The notes under the pieces: model-generated
The model's database searches: none
What the model was told of the DNA's origin: nothing
The model's input: only the letters and a program-made list of their open reading frames with translations
Program-made: the position numbers and the translations under genes
Assembly: GCA_964429135.1 (NCBI GenBank)
Contig: CAYSAU010000011.1
Span: 1 to 64,000 of the forward strand
Direction of reading: 5' to 3'
Source of the DNA: CAZSDU01 sp964429135
Lineage (GTDB): Bacteria; Bacteroidota; Bacteroidia; Bacteroidales; FEN-979
Length of the DNA stretch: 64,000 bases
Shown: in pieces, positions 27,829 to 36,128 of the stretch
Numbering within the stretch: the first letter of the stretch is position 1
How the letters are laid out: the number at the start of each line of letters is the position of its first letter

Positions 27829-28828
27829 GGGTTAATGTTTTGAAATTTGGTAAGGGATATCCCAGTGCATCTTCAACTATCCTTTTCATGACTTCAAGCT
27901 TATCCAGCCCGGCTCTTTCGCAGGCAGCCATGAATCCGCCGGAACCCGACAGACAGGGATTGGCATTGATATCGATGACGTAAGGATTCCCATCCCGGTC
28001 AATCCTGAAATCCAGTCTCACATAACCCATCAGCCCCATGGCATTCCAGCATTTTTCACAGATTTGGACCATCTGATGATGAACGGATTGATCCAGACCG
28101 GAAATTTCGAAGGTACGCCGGGTATGCGTATATTCAAAAGAATTCTCATTCCATTTGGCAGTATATCCCATGATCCGTGGTTTATCCTCAGGATAATCAA
28201 TGAAGGTCATCTCGGCAAAAGGCAGCACTTCCGGTCCGTTTTTACCTGCAATGATGGAAATATTGAATTCTCGACCTTCTATAAATTCCTCCACAAAAAA
28301 ATAATTTTTATTTTTCCTTGCTATTGTCTCTGTGAATTTCTTATCGCTCCCTTTGAATATGCAGTCTTCATCGAGGCCAAGAGAACCTTCTTCCCAGATG
28401 GGTTTGACAATGTATTTTTTCCTTTTATCCAGATTTTTCAGTTCATTAAGCATAATCCATCCTGGAGTAGGAATGCCAAGTCTTGTCATTTCGATTTTTG
28501 CCCTGACTTTATGGGAGGCGAAAAACATGGCGATAAGATGGGAACCGGTGTAAGGAATGTTCAGATGCGTAAGCAGGGCCGGAGCAAAGTAGGCAAATTC
28601 CCCATGATTTTCGATCGTTTCAGCCAGATTGAAGACCAAAAGTGGATTTAACTTCCGCAAAACGGCCATGGCTTTTTTTAGGTTCAGGTCAAGCTGTACC
28701 TGTTTCACCTTCATCCCTAAACCTGTCAGTGCTTTTTGAACAAGTTCCACCTGTTCCAGTACATCCAGTTCATCTTCCCCCGGATTTTCTGATATTTTAT
28801 TGAAAAGTATGACAGCTAGCCTATTCAT
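27821..28828 (-). CDS. ATP-grasp ligase, D-Ala-D-Ala ligase-like (second copy)
   Basis: This is a 335-residue ATP-grasp enzyme. It has the N-terminal preATP-grasp domain (LLVFNLAETIENHGEFAYF, NIPYTGSHLIAMFFASHK), ATP-binding strands (KKYIVKPIWEEGSLGL, FFVEEFIEGREFNIS) and metal/ATP ligands in VRLDFRIDRDGNPYVIDINANPC (about 275-297). These match D-alanine-D-alanine ligase-like enzymes that join two amino acids through an acyl phosphate. It is paired with a second related ligase 10 bases upstream and with KamA, which is not the context of a peptidoglycan Ddl. It probably ligates beta-lysine or its product (inference). Confidence 0.85.
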   Translation of the reverse strand: MNRLAVILFNKISENPGEDELDVLEQVELVQKALTGLGMKVKQVQLDLNLKKAMAVLRKLNPLLVFNLAETIENHGEFAYFAPALLTHLNIPYTGSHLIAMFFASHKVRAKIEMTRLGIPTPGWIMLNELKNLDKRKKYIVKPIWEEGSLGLDEDCIFKGSDKKFTETIARKNKNYFFVEEFIEGREFNISIIAGKNGPEVLPFAEMTFIDYPEDKPRIMGYTAKWNENSFEYTHTRRTFEISGLDQSVHHQMVQICEKCWNAMGLMGYVRLDFRIDRDGNPYVIDINANPCLSGSGGFMAACERAGLDKLEVMKRIVEDALGYPLPNFKTLTHD

Positions 28829-28838
28829 AAGGATAAAG

Positions 28839-29813
28839 TTAAGTGATTCTCTCGAGAGCAGAGTCTATGATTTTTTCTATTAAAAAATCATAAGTCAGAT
28901 GGTTGTGATAGCATAATATCGGAAGATCGGAAGTGATATGATTTAATCCGGGAAGAGGATTAATCTCGATAAAATTCAATCTTCCCGATTCGTCCATCCT
29001 CAGATCAATTCTGCCTGCATCCCTTCCCCCCAGTTCCTTCCAGATTTTTATTGCCAGATCGGCACAGCTGGTAAGTATGGTTTTCTCAGGGATGCGGTAG
29101 GTGACATATTTTTCATAATTGGACTTCACCTCATAGGAATATATCTTAGTTTCCATGCTGGGGTCGTACACGATCTCAAGCGTACCCAATACCTGGCAAT
29201 TGTTGCCTGTTCCAACAATACCTGTGGTAAATTCTCTTCCGGGAAGGAAGGTCTCCACAAGCACTGCTTGATTCAGCCTCCCAAGCAGGGCAGAACAATG
29301 TTTTTTAAAATCTTCAGGGGTGGTGGCCAGGGATTGAAAATCTATCCCTTTGCCCGAGCCCTCTTCGTTAGGCTTAAAAAATAAAGGATAGGGCAAGTTT
29401 ACGTCCGCGATGTCGCTTACATTCCTGACCAAAGAAAAATCGGGTGTGGGAATTCCGATTTCCCGCAACACCCTTTTAATCATGGCTTTATTCAGGGTAA
29501 GGGAGAGAACAAGGGGGTCAGAAAAAGTATAGGGAATTTGATAGGCATCCAAAACACAGGGGACTTGTGCTTCCCGTCCGATGCCATGCATTCCTTCACA
29601 AATATTGAAAACCAGATCCCAACGTTCACCCTTTTGCAGTCTTGCCATAAGCTGACGCAAATGCCCGATACGAACCGTAATATAACCCAGCTTATGTAGT
29701 GCAGCTTCAATCCCTTCGAGGGTGCTTTCCTGATCAAATTCAGCCGTTTCTTCTTCGGTAAATCCCTCTCTGAGATAATCCGACCTTAGGTCGTAGGTGA
29801 GTCCGATGGTCAT
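28839..29813 (-). CDS. ATP-grasp ligase, D-Ala-D-Ala ligase-like (first copy)
   Basis: This is a 324-residue ATP-grasp enzyme of the same family as the gene that follows. Visible elements are WDLVFNICEGMHGIGREAQV, IPYTFSDPLVLSLTLNKAMIK (substrate/ATP cap), YPLFFKPNEEGSGKGI (glycine-rich loop with Lys), VETFLPGREFTTGI and the metal-binding GRIDLRMDESG/FIEINPLPGL (about 268-293). The two ligases differ clearly in the region before the first loop, suggesting different substrates rather than simple duplication. Its ATG is one base after the KamA stop. Confidence 0.85.
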   Translation of the reverse strand: MTIGLTYDLRSDYLREGFTEEETAEFDQESTLEGIEAALHKLGYITVRIGHLRQLMARLQKGERWDLVFNICEGMHGIGREAQVPCVLDAYQIPYTFSDPLVLSLTLNKAMIKRVLREIGIPTPDFSLVRNVSDIADVNLPYPLFFKPNEEGSGKGIDFQSLATTPEDFKKHCSALLGRLNQAVLVETFLPGREFTTGIVGTGNNCQVLGTLEIVYDPSMETKIYSYEVKSNYEKYVTYRIPEKTILTSCADLAIKIWKELGGRDAGRIDLRMDESGRLNFIEINPLPGLNHITSDLPILCYHNHLTYDFLIEKIIDSALERIT

Positions 29814-29814
29814 T

Positions 29815-31086
29815 TCAGATAGGAAAATCAGGATACCTGAAAATTTTATCCTCGTAATTTTTCAACAAGGCATATCCATTTTCGTGTCCAAGGAAGTAAT
29901 CCGGCAGCAATGGGATTTTTCCTCCCCCTCCCGGGGCATCCACTACGAAAGTAGGAACTGCATAGCCTGAAGTATGCCCCCTTAACCCCCTGATGATCTC
30001 CAGTCCTTTTTCGATGCTTGTGCGGAAATGACCTGACCCTACAACCGGATCGCATTGATACAGATAATATGGCCGTACCCGGATCTTCAGCAAGGCATGC
30101 ATCAGATTTTTCATGACCTGCACTTCATCATTGATCCCTTTGAGTAATACGGTCTGGCTTCCCAGCGGGATCCCCGCCAAGCTGAGTCTGTCACAGGCCT
30201 CCTTGACTTCCGGAGTGATTTCGTCAGCATGCGTAAAATGAATACTGAGGTACAAGGGATGATATTTTTTCATCATGTTGACCAGGGGTCGAGTGATTCG
30301 TTGCGGAAGGACCACCGGAACTTTGGTTCCGATACGGATGATCTCCACATGAGGGATACTGCGCAAACGGGAAAGCAGATACTCTATATGAAGATCAGGC
30401 ATGGTCAATGGATCACCGCCTGAAACCAGTACATCGCGTATCTCGGGGTGATGTTCGATATATTTCAGTCCTGCTTCCCATACTTTTAACCCGATATGGC
30501 ATTTATTCTTGGCTACCATTCTGGTCCGCGTGCAATAACGACAATACGTTGAGCAGAACCCGGTAACCAGGAATAATACCCGGTCGGGATATCGGTGTAC
30601 GATGTTGGGCACCGGACTGTCGTTTTCTTCCGATAAGGGATCTGCAGCTTCCCCGTTATGAACCAGGAACTCATCAAAAACAGGGACCACACTCTTTCGT
30701 AAGGCCTGTTCCGGATCATGCTGATCAAGCAGGCTGATATAATAAGGCGAAATACGTAAGGGTAAGGATTGTGAATTTTCAGCATCCGGCCTGACTTCAT
30801 TTTCGGAAAGAGAAATGAAACGGGATAATTGCTCAATGGAACGGGCAGCATTTTTAATCTGCCAATGCCAGTTGTTCCAGTCTTTGACTGTGGCTTCAGG
30901 AAAATAGGTTTGTAGGAACTTGAGAGAGCGCTCGCTGATGACAGGTTTTTCGCGATCTGAACGTGATTTTAAATATTCATCAATAAGGGAGGCATCGTCA
31001 ATGAAGCTGTGCTTACTTGGAGGCTCTTCTTCTTCAATGATTACGGGTGAGACTGAGGGCGGTTTTTCGCTTGGAAGTTTTTCCAT
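29815..31086 (-). CDS. kamA: Lysine 2,3-aminomutase-like radical SAM enzyme
   Basis: This 423-residue protein matches the size of lysine 2,3-aminomutase. It has the radical SAM cluster CSTYCRYC (near 178-185), the PLP lysine in DAPGGGGK (about 380-388) and the substrate region YQCDPVVGSGHFRTS. The two aspartates that bind the lysine epsilon-amine in the clostridial enzyme (in CD-x-x-x-G and VVDAPGGGG) are both kept, whereas glutamate 2,3-aminomutases replace them, so L-lysine to L-beta-lysine is the likely reaction. An N-terminal arm WNNWHWQIKNAARSIEQL also fits. It heads an operon with two ATP-grasp ligases and an acetyltransferase, which points to use of beta-lysine in a dedicated small-molecule route. 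Confidence 0.88.
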   Translation of the reverse strand: MEKLPSEKPPSVSPVIIEEEEPPSKHSFIDDASLIDEYLKSRSDREKPVISERSLKFLQTYFPEATVKDWNNWHWQIKNAARSIEQLSRFISLSENEVRPDAENSQSLPLRISPYYISLLDQHDPEQALRKSVVPVFDEFLVHNGEAADPLSEENDSPVPNIVHRYPDRVLFLVTGFCSTYCRYCTRTRMVAKNKCHIGLKVWEAGLKYIEHHPEIRDVLVSGGDPLTMPDLHIEYLLSRLRSIPHVEIIRIGTKVPVVLPQRITRPLVNMMKKYHPLYLSIHFTHADEITPEVKEACDRLSLAGIPLGSQTVLLKGINDEVQVMKNLMHALLKIRVRPYYLYQCDPVVGSGHFRTSIEKGLEIIRGLRGHTSGYAVPTFVVDAPGGGGKIPLLPDYFLGHENGYALLKNYEDKIFRYPDFPI

Positions 31087-31128
31087 TTCTTATACGCTGA
31101 GTTTGAATTTTTCGTTGATAAAAATCGA

Positions 31129-31160
31129 TTGCAAATAGGTAACATTTTTATGTATTTTTG
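31129..31160 (+). promoter_or_regulatory. Promoter of hydrolase gene (TTG-N21-TATTTTTG)
   Basis: TTG at 31129-31131 and TATTTTTG at 31153-31160 are separated by 21 bases, matching Bacteroidota -33/-7 spacing. Transcription would start around 31167, leaving a leader of about 47 bases before the ATG at 31214. Confidence 0.55.
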
Positions 31161-31213
31161 ACCGGGGAAAAGGATTATTTTTCAACAAAATTGTGTTAAT
31201 AAAACCAGCCTGA

Positions 31214-31996
31214 ATGAAGCTGTTTTTTCGTTCACTCGGAAAGGGAAATCCCCTGCTCATCCTTCACGGTTTATTTGGTATTTCCGATAATTGGATGAGC
31301 TTTGCCCGCGCCGTTGAGACTAACTATGAAGTCTACCTCCCCGACCTCAGAAATCATGGAAGGTCACCCCATAGCCCCGTTTTCAATTTTCAGGCGCTTG
31401 AAAATGACATTCTCGAACTGGTGGAAGACCATAATTTACACGATATTTATCTGATGGGACATTCCCTGGGGGGGAAAATTGCCATGAACTTTGCCATCCA
31501 TCATCCCGAATATGTGAAAAAATTAATTGTAGTGGATATCAGTCCACGGAAATACACCAACAACCCGGAACACCAGATCCTCATCGATGCTATGCGCAGG
31601 GTGGATTTTTCGACGGCCACAGCAAGATCAGCGATAGATCTGCAGTTGAAGGAGAAAATTCAAAGTCCTAAACTCCGTCAGTTTTTATTGAAAAATGTCT
31701 ATTGGCGTGATCGGGAAAACCTTGATTGGCGGTTAAATCTGGCCTCCATTGATCAGAACCTTCCCGCTGTCCTGGATGAAATTGAACCCCATGGAGTTTT
31801 TCATGGTCCGACTTTATTTGTCCGCGGCGGTTTATCTTTTTATATTCCCGATGAAGATATCATACCTATAAAAAACAAATTCCCCCGGGCGGTGGTGACG
31901 ACCATTGAAAATGCTTCTCATTGGGTTCACGCTGACGCAAGGGGGGAATTCCTGAGGATCGTTTCCGGCTTTCTGGAGCAGATCAATAACGATTGA
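31214..31996 (+). CDS. Alpha/beta-fold hydrolase, YbfF-like
   Basis: This is a 260-residue hydrolase. It has the oxyanion region LILHGLFGISDNW, the nucleophile elbow GHSLGG (Ser near 97), an acidic residue in the FVRGG...YIPDEDI segment and the catalytic His in ASHWVHADAR (near 237). LRNHGRSPHSP is typical of the YbfF esterase group, which cleaves short acyl esters or thioesters. It is transcribed alone and its 3' end overlaps the convergent LiaF-like gene by 14 bases. Confidence 0.88.
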   Translation: MKLFFRSLGKGNPLLILHGLFGISDNWMSFARAVETNYEVYLPDLRNHGRSPHSPVFNFQALENDILELVEDHNLHDIYLMGHSLGGKIAMNFAIHHPEYVKKLIVVDISPRKYTNNPEHQILIDAMRRVDFSTATARSAIDLQLKEKIQSPKLRQFLLKNVYWRDRENLDWRLNLASIDQNLPAVLDEIEPHGVFHGPTLFVRGGLSFYIPDEDIIPIKNKFPRAVVTTIENASHWVHADARGEFLRIVSGFLEQINND

Positions 31997-32939
31997 TCTC
32001 TATACTGGAAATGGCTGTTTTTATGGTAATATAAATTTTGTTTTTACTATTGGAGAAATTTGAGGTCTGGTACATCCGGTCTCCTTTTTTTTCAAAACCC
32101 TCAAATTCTTTACTGACCATGAAGGATTCCGAATTGACCTGGCAACCACTGTTCTTCGGGATGCTGATTTTAATGGATGAAGCGCCCGCGTTGAACGTCC
32201 ATACACATAAAGGATTTCTTTCCCCCAGCTTGATGTCGATGGATGAAGCGCCTGCTTTTAGATTCGCTGTGTCGATTTTGTAAGCACTCAAATCCATGAT
32301 GATTTCTGCAGCCCCGATATTTAAATCCAGATCCCATGAGGGTTTTTCATTGATTTTTATGTCCACCTGGTTTTTGTTGAAACTATTGCGTACATGGGAA
32401 CTCTGGGTTTTAAGCATAATGCGTTTAACATTCTTCTCATCCGATGTGGTTAGGGAATAATCCCCGATATAGCCTTTCTTATTAAAATCAAGAAAATAAC
32501 CGGTATTCCCCATGATCCTGTAATTTCCGGCCGCTGCATCCAGAGAAAGAAAGCCTTTGCGTGCAAGGGAATCAAAAGGAACACTCAGATGCTGCTCCTT
32601 ATAATTCAAAGTGGCGGTATCGCTATCGTCTGAACTGTCCTCCTCATCATCCCAGTCACTGTGCCAGCCACCATGATCAAAATGACCAAAATGCATCCAG
32701 GGTGTTCTATCCGTCAAGCGTTGAAAAAAGATGATGGTAAAAGCGAGAACAATTACCAAGCCAGCAATTTTGATCCATTCCTTTACCGGCAAAATGGAAA
32801 TTCCCCAGAAAATCAGGATCAATGGCCATAGATTCCATAAGGTACGCCATCCAAATTCGAAAAACCCGATATTATTTAAAATGAACAGAATCCCGATCGC
32901 GATGAGAAGTACCCCCCAAAAAACGTGTTTGTATTTCAT
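31983..32939 (-). CDS. LiaF-like membrane protein
   Basis: This is a 318-residue protein. The N-terminus has closely spaced membrane helices (HVFWGVLLIAIGILFILNNIGFF, LWNLWPLILIFWGISIL, IAGLVIVLAFTIIFFQ) of the LiaI/LiaF type, then an acidic His/Asp linker (WMHFGHFDHGGWHSDWDDEED) and a beta-strand domain with repeated GAASIDIKLGE / NAGASSIKISIP units resembling the DUF4097/LiaF-C beta-helical fold. LiaF proteins sense envelope stress. It follows the PspC gene by 11 bases, a common envelope-stress pairing. The His/Asp linker might bind metal (inference). Confidence 0.75.
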   Translation of the reverse strand: MKYKHVFWGVLLIAIGILFILNNIGFFEFGWRTLWNLWPLILIFWGISILPVKEWIKIAGLVIVLAFTIIFFQRLTDRTPWMHFGHFDHGGWHSDWDDEEDSSDDSDTATLNYKEQHLSVPFDSLARKGFLSLDAAAGNYRIMGNTGYFLDFNKKGYIGDYSLTTSDEKNVKRIMLKTQSSHVRNSFNKNQVDIKINEKPSWDLDLNIGAAEIIMDLSAYKIDTANLKAGASSIDIKLGERNPLCVWTFNAGASSIKISIPKNSGCQVNSESFMVSKEFEGFEKKGDRMYQTSNFSNSKNKIYITIKTAISSIEINRY

Positions 32940-32950
32940 GACTAAAAGTA

Positions 32951-33400
32951 TTAGTTGTTTTGTTTTCTACATGTTACCGTATTGATGAGTAAACCGATAC
33001 CGATCACGATCAGAATGACAGGCCAAAGGTCGCCAAAATCGATATTCGGGATGAATTCGTCAATCAGAAAAAGCACACCGATGGTGATGAGCACCAATCC
33101 ACCGATCAAACTGCCTTTCCTGCGCGTGGGTTTCTGCGAAGGTTCATGACCTTCCTGAGGTTGACTTGGCTGTGTTTCCATGGTATTATGATTTATGGTT
33201 GTTTCTGGATCAATGGGTTTTTCAGGAGTGACAATCCAAAGGATCAGGTAAATAATGCCACCACCTCCGCCGGCAAAGAATAAGACTACAAAAATAAGCC
33301 GGACCAGGAGAGGATCCATATTGAAATATTCACCCAGACCACCGGCTACGCCTCCGATTCTCCGATCACTCGTACTTCTGTATAATCGTTTTGATTCCAT
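32951..33400 (-). CDS. PspC-domain membrane protein
   Basis: This is a 149-residue protein with an N-terminal PspC domain: LYRSTSDRRIGGVAGGLGEYFNMDPLLVRLIFV, then the Gly-rich membrane helix FFAGGGGGIIYLILWIVTP. A charged linker leads to a C-terminal LiaI-like pair of helices (GSLIGGLVLITIGVLFLIDEFIP, LWPVILIVIGIGLLINTV). PspC domains respond to membrane damage. It is cotranscribed with the LiaF-like gene. Confidence 0.88.
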   Translation of the reverse strand: MESKRLYRSTSDRRIGGVAGGLGEYFNMDPLLVRLIFVVLFFAGGGGGIIYLILWIVTPEKPIDPETTINHNTMETQPSQPQEGHEPSQKPTRRKGSLIGGLVLITIGVLFLIDEFIPNIDFGDLWPVILIVIGIGLLINTVTCRKQNN

Positions 33401-33462
33401 GATGTTTTGTTTATGGTTGTGAATTGCAGTTTAGACGCCTTCTGAGGATGAAAGTTACAAGC

Positions 33463-34296
33463 CTAACCTGCAAGATTTTTCATTTTTCTGACACCCCTGC
33501 CCGAAATCAACAAGCTAAGTTCGAAAAGCGCGTAAAGCGGAAGCGCGACAATGAGCTGACTGAAAACATCCGGGCTGGGGGTGATTATTCCGGCAATGAT
33601 CAGAATTCCCACCGCGGTGTGCTTCCTGTATTTTTTTAAAAACCCCGGACTCAGAATGCCTATTCTAGTCAGGAAAAGTACACTTACCGGTAACTCAAAC
33701 AGTAAGCCCATCAGCAGTGTCATCAGACTTATGGAACTGACATAGGATGTCAGCGAAATCTGGTTGCTTACCGACGGGCTGACTTCATAACTGCCTAAAA
33801 AATTGATCATCAAGGGGGCAACGATAAAATAACTGAAGGCTATGCCGAGTAAGAACAGAAAAGTTGTGATGGTGACCAGGCCACGGGAATACCTGATTTC
33901 CTTTACAGTCAGTCCCGGTTTGACAAATCTCCATAATTCCCAAAGCACATAAGGTAAAGAAAGGATCAGGCCGGCGATAAGGGAAATGTTCATATGGGAG
34001 ATGAACTGCCCGGCAAGGTTGATGTTGATCAGATTGAACCCGGAAGGATCAATGCAGAGGGAGGGTAAGGAAAGTTTTTCACCCAAGCTGCACAACAGAC
34101 GATAGGTGATGAAATCTTTTGATTTCGGAGCCAGCAGTATCCGGTCAAAAAGAATTTCTTTAAAGGTGAATGCCAGAATGGAAACCAGAATGATGGCAAT
34201 AAGGATTCTCCATAATGTTCCCCTCAACTCCTCCAGATGCTCCCAGAAAGTCATTTCCCGTTCTTCTCCGGGGCCTGTGGAATGAAAGGGTTTCAT
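33463..34296 (-). CDS. tatC: Sec-independent protein translocase TatC
   Basis: This 277-residue membrane protein is TatC: TFWEHLEELRGTLWRILIAI at the N-terminus (the conserved MxxxxHLxELR motif), then six helices including LSLPYVLWELWRFVKPGLT with the conserved F/W-x-P-G-L region, and IIAGIITPSPDVFSQ. It is the receptor for twin-arginine signal peptides in the inner membrane. TatA is encoded far away, at 63054-63275, so the Tat genes are split here. A -7 box lies 19 bases upstream of the ATG. Confidence 0.95.
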   Translation of the reverse strand: MKPFHSTGPGEEREMTFWEHLEELRGTLWRILIAIILVSILAFTFKEILFDRILLAPKSKDFITYRLLCSLGEKLSLPSLCIDPSGFNLININLAGQFISHMNISLIAGLILSLPYVLWELWRFVKPGLTVKEIRYSRGLVTITTFLFLLGIAFSYFIVAPLMINFLGSYEVSPSVSNQISLTSYVSSISLMTLLMGLLFELPVSVLFLTRIGILSPGFLKKYRKHTAVGILIIAGIITPSPDVFSQLIVALPLYALFELSLLISGRGVRKMKNLAG

Positions 34297-34314
34297 GAAT
34301 TGATTTTTTCAAAA

Positions 34315-34322
34315 CAAAGGTA
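34315..34322 (-). promoter_or_regulatory. -7 box, TACCTTTG, for tatC
   Basis: Minus-strand TACCTTTG fully matches TAnnTTTG, 19 bases before the tatC ATG at 34296. Confidence 0.5.
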
Positions 34323-34371
34323 GACATTATTTTATTTTCCATGGACTGTATGAGAAAACAAGGAATATATG

Positions 34372-34379
34372 TATATTTG
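34372..34379 (+). promoter_or_regulatory. -7 box, TATATTTG, for small lysine-rich protein
   Basis: Plus-strand TATATTTG fully matches TAnnTTTG, 17 bases before the ATG at 34396. No clear -33 element is visible. Confidence 0.45.
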
Positions 34380-34395
34380 AATAAATAAAATCATT

Positions 34396-34677
34396 ATGGA
34401 AGAAAGAGAAATACTACTCGAGCAAATGCTCAAAGTCCTGAAAGATATAGAAACCAATACCTGCGATAAGCAGTTCTTTCCCGATACCAAACTGCTTGAA
34501 AAAAAGCTTGACAAGATCATCGAACTTCATGAAAATTCGATCGAACTTCTGAAGATCATTTCCGATAACCCCTGTACTTGCAATAAAAATCAAAGGAGTA
34601 AAGAGAAAAAAAGGAAAGACGAAAAGAAGGAAAAGAAGGAAAAGAAGGAAAAGAAGAATAAGAAGGACAGTAAGTGA
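34396..34677 (+). CDS. Small protein with poly-Lys/Glu tail
   Basis: This is a 93-residue protein of unknown function. Residues 1-65 are helical and amphipathic (EEREILLEQMLKVLKDIE, LLEKKLDKIIELHENSIELL), with three cysteines including a CTC pair near 65. The last 25 residues are almost entirely Lys and Glu, encoded by a short repeat of the AAGGAAAAG type (34606-34665). The tail could bind nucleic acid or be a slipped-repeat extension. It is convergent to the Spy-like gene with no gap. Confidence 0.55.
   Translation: MEEREILLEQMLKVLKDIETNTCDKQFFPDTKLLEKKLDKIIELHENSIELLKIISDNPCTCNKNQRSKEKKRKDEKKEKKEKKEKKNKKDSK
34606..34665 (+). repeat. Purine-rich simple repeat in coding sequence
   Basis: Successive copies of GAAAAGAAG-like units encode KKEKKEKKEKK at the end of the small protein gene. 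Copy number could vary between strains. Confidence 0.6.
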
Positions 34678-35190
34678 TCACCTGTTTTTTTCCTGACCAT
34701 GACGGTAACGATGCTGCATCCTTTTTTCTTTCAGCGGACAACCGTAAAGATCACGGTATAATCCTGATAAGCGCTGTAATTGGTCGGAATTGCAGATTTT
34801 CTTCAGGGCAAGATATTGACTGATATTTTCTTTCTGCATTTGATTCTGAAGCAGGGATAATTGCATGGCATAACTTGAAAGGAGAAGCGTATCAGGCGTT
34901 TCATTTTCTAACTCATGCATGATTTTGTCACGTTTTTCCCTGATGGCTGCCACCAGGGGTTCTGAAGCATTACAATAACGGGAGTTAATCTCTTCCACCC
35001 TGATCATCTGAGCCTCCGATAGGTTCAGTTCTTGTTTAAAAAGGTTACATTTTCCCTCCTGGTTGACATTGCATTCCATTACAGGTTTTTGTTGAACAAA
35101 AAAGAAAAAACTGACCAGGGCGGAAAGGTTAATTGCGATCAGGAAAAGGAGCAACCAGAACAACAAACGGTTTTTTTTTGCAGCTTCCAT
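34678..35190 (-). CDS. Spy/CpxP-like periplasmic protein
   Basis: This is a 170-residue protein using the ATG at 35190; a longer frame would overlap the upstream gene. It has one N-terminal membrane helix (LLFWLLLFLIAINLSALVSFFFF), then a periplasmic all-helical domain with LNLSEAQMIRVEEINSRY, the LxLxxxQ-type pattern of Spy/CpxP/CnrX proteins. Several Cys residues (CNVNQEGKCN, RYCNASE) and a His-rich end (MQHRYRHG) could bind metal. In CnrYXH-type systems such a protein is the periplasmic metal sensor acting on an anti-sigma factor; here it follows a sigma factor and a one-helix protein in the same operon. Confidence 0.7.
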   Translation of the reverse strand: MEAAKKNRLLFWLLLFLIAINLSALVSFFFFVQQKPVMECNVNQEGKCNLFKQELNLSEAQMIRVEEINSRYCNASEPLVAAIREKRDKIMHELENETPDTLLLSSYAMQLSLLQNQMQKENISQYLALKKICNSDQLQRLSGLYRDLYGCPLKEKRMQHRYRHGQEKNR

Positions 35191-35200
35191 AGATTGTGTT

Positions 35201-35551
35201 TTATTGATTGTCAAGAAATGTTTTATCATCATCCATAAAATCCTGAATAAATAATTGACTTTTCAGCATTTCTATACGGTCAGAGTTTTCAGTTTGGGCA
35301 GTATAACTATTGCTGCCCTGCCTGCCTGCAAATATTCCGATGAAAATGGCCGTAAGAAAGCTGATCCCGATCAAAACGGGTCGCAGTTTGTCGGAAGACA
35401 AGAATGAATGCCGTTGCTCACGGGATTTGAGGGTGGATTCAATGTGCTGAAGGATACGCGTTGCCATGAAAGGATTGGGATCAAGCCTTTTCTCTTGCGT
35501 GAAAAAGCGATCCAACGCATTGCTTTGCTGTTTATCGTCAAATAAGGTCAT
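35201..35551 (-). CDS. Putative anti-sigma factor, single membrane helix
   Basis: This is a 116-residue protein with a cytoplasmic N-terminus (DRFFTQEKRLDPNPFMATRILQHIES), one membrane helix (LRPVLIGISFLTAIFIGIFAG, about 63-83) and a short periplasmic tail. It overlaps the ECF sigma gene by 14 bases. Gene order and topology, not a conserved zinc motif, suggest it restrains the sigma factor. Confidence 0.6.
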   Translation of the reverse strand: MTLFDDKQQSNALDRFFTQEKRLDPNPFMATRILQHIESTLKSREQRHSFLSSDKLRPVLIGISFLTAIFIGIFAGRQGSNSYTAQTENSDRIEMLKSQLFIQDFMDDDKTFLDNQ

Positions 35552-36068
35552 AAGGGGTCAGTTTTTTCTGTAAGTTAATTTTTGCCCGGTGTATCAATGA
35601 TTCTACTGATGATAGACTAAGTTGCATGATGACGGCGATTTCTTTATAGGGGATATCCTCGAATTTGTGAAGGGTGAATGCAATTCGCTGATTCTCCGGC
35701 AAACGCCTGATTTCCCTGTAGATGATTTCCCGTGTTTCACGGGTTTCCATGTCAGGATTGATAACGGAAGACTCTTTCCCCGTAATCCGTGCGAATATGT
35801 CCCTTCTTTTATTTCGCTTCACCCTGTTCAGGGATCTGTTGACCGTAATCCGGTAAATCCAGGTTGATAATGCAGCAGAACCCCTGAATTTATCTATGGA
35901 ATCAATAATTTCCATGAAAATTTCCTGAGCAAGATCTTCAGCCTCTTCCATATTGCCTAGAAAATAATAAGCGCTCTTAATCACCTGTTTCTGGTAATGA
36001 TTTACCAGATATTGGAAGGCTTTGCGGTCACGCTGAAGGATTCCTTCAATCAATTCCGGATCGGTCAT
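35538..36068 (-). CDS. ECF-type RNA polymerase sigma factor
   Basis: This is a 176-residue sigma-70 family protein of ECF size. Region 2 is seen as FQYLVNHYQKQVIKSAYYFL, EEAEDLAQEIFMEI and ALSTWIYRITVNRSLNRVKR; region 4 is RLPENQRIAFTLHKFEDIPYKEIAVIMQLSLSSVESLIHRAKINLQKKL with its helix-turn-helix. It directs polymerase to a small regulon, probably under control of the two downstream membrane/periplasmic proteins. Confidence 0.93.
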   Translation of the reverse strand: MTDPELIEGILQRDRKAFQYLVNHYQKQVIKSAYYFLGNMEEAEDLAQEIFMEIIDSIDKFRGSAALSTWIYRITVNRSLNRVKRNKRRDIFARITGKESSVINPDMETRETREIIYREIRRLPENQRIAFTLHKFEDIPYKEIAVIMQLSLSSVESLIHRAKINLQKKLTPYDLI

Positions 36069-36128
36069 TCAACAACCAGTTTACCATTAGACAAAAGATG
36101 AAGGTAAAACTTGCGCAACCCTCAGCGC

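Noticed and set aside
28064..28651. Open frame of 195 codons on the plus strand
   Set aside because: Antisense to the second ATP-grasp gene; composition is that of a shadow frame.
28828..28839. The two ATP-grasp genes as a peptidoglycan Ddl pair
   Set aside because: They are in one operon with KamA and GNAT and lack mur/fts neighbours, so a cell-wall role is less likely.
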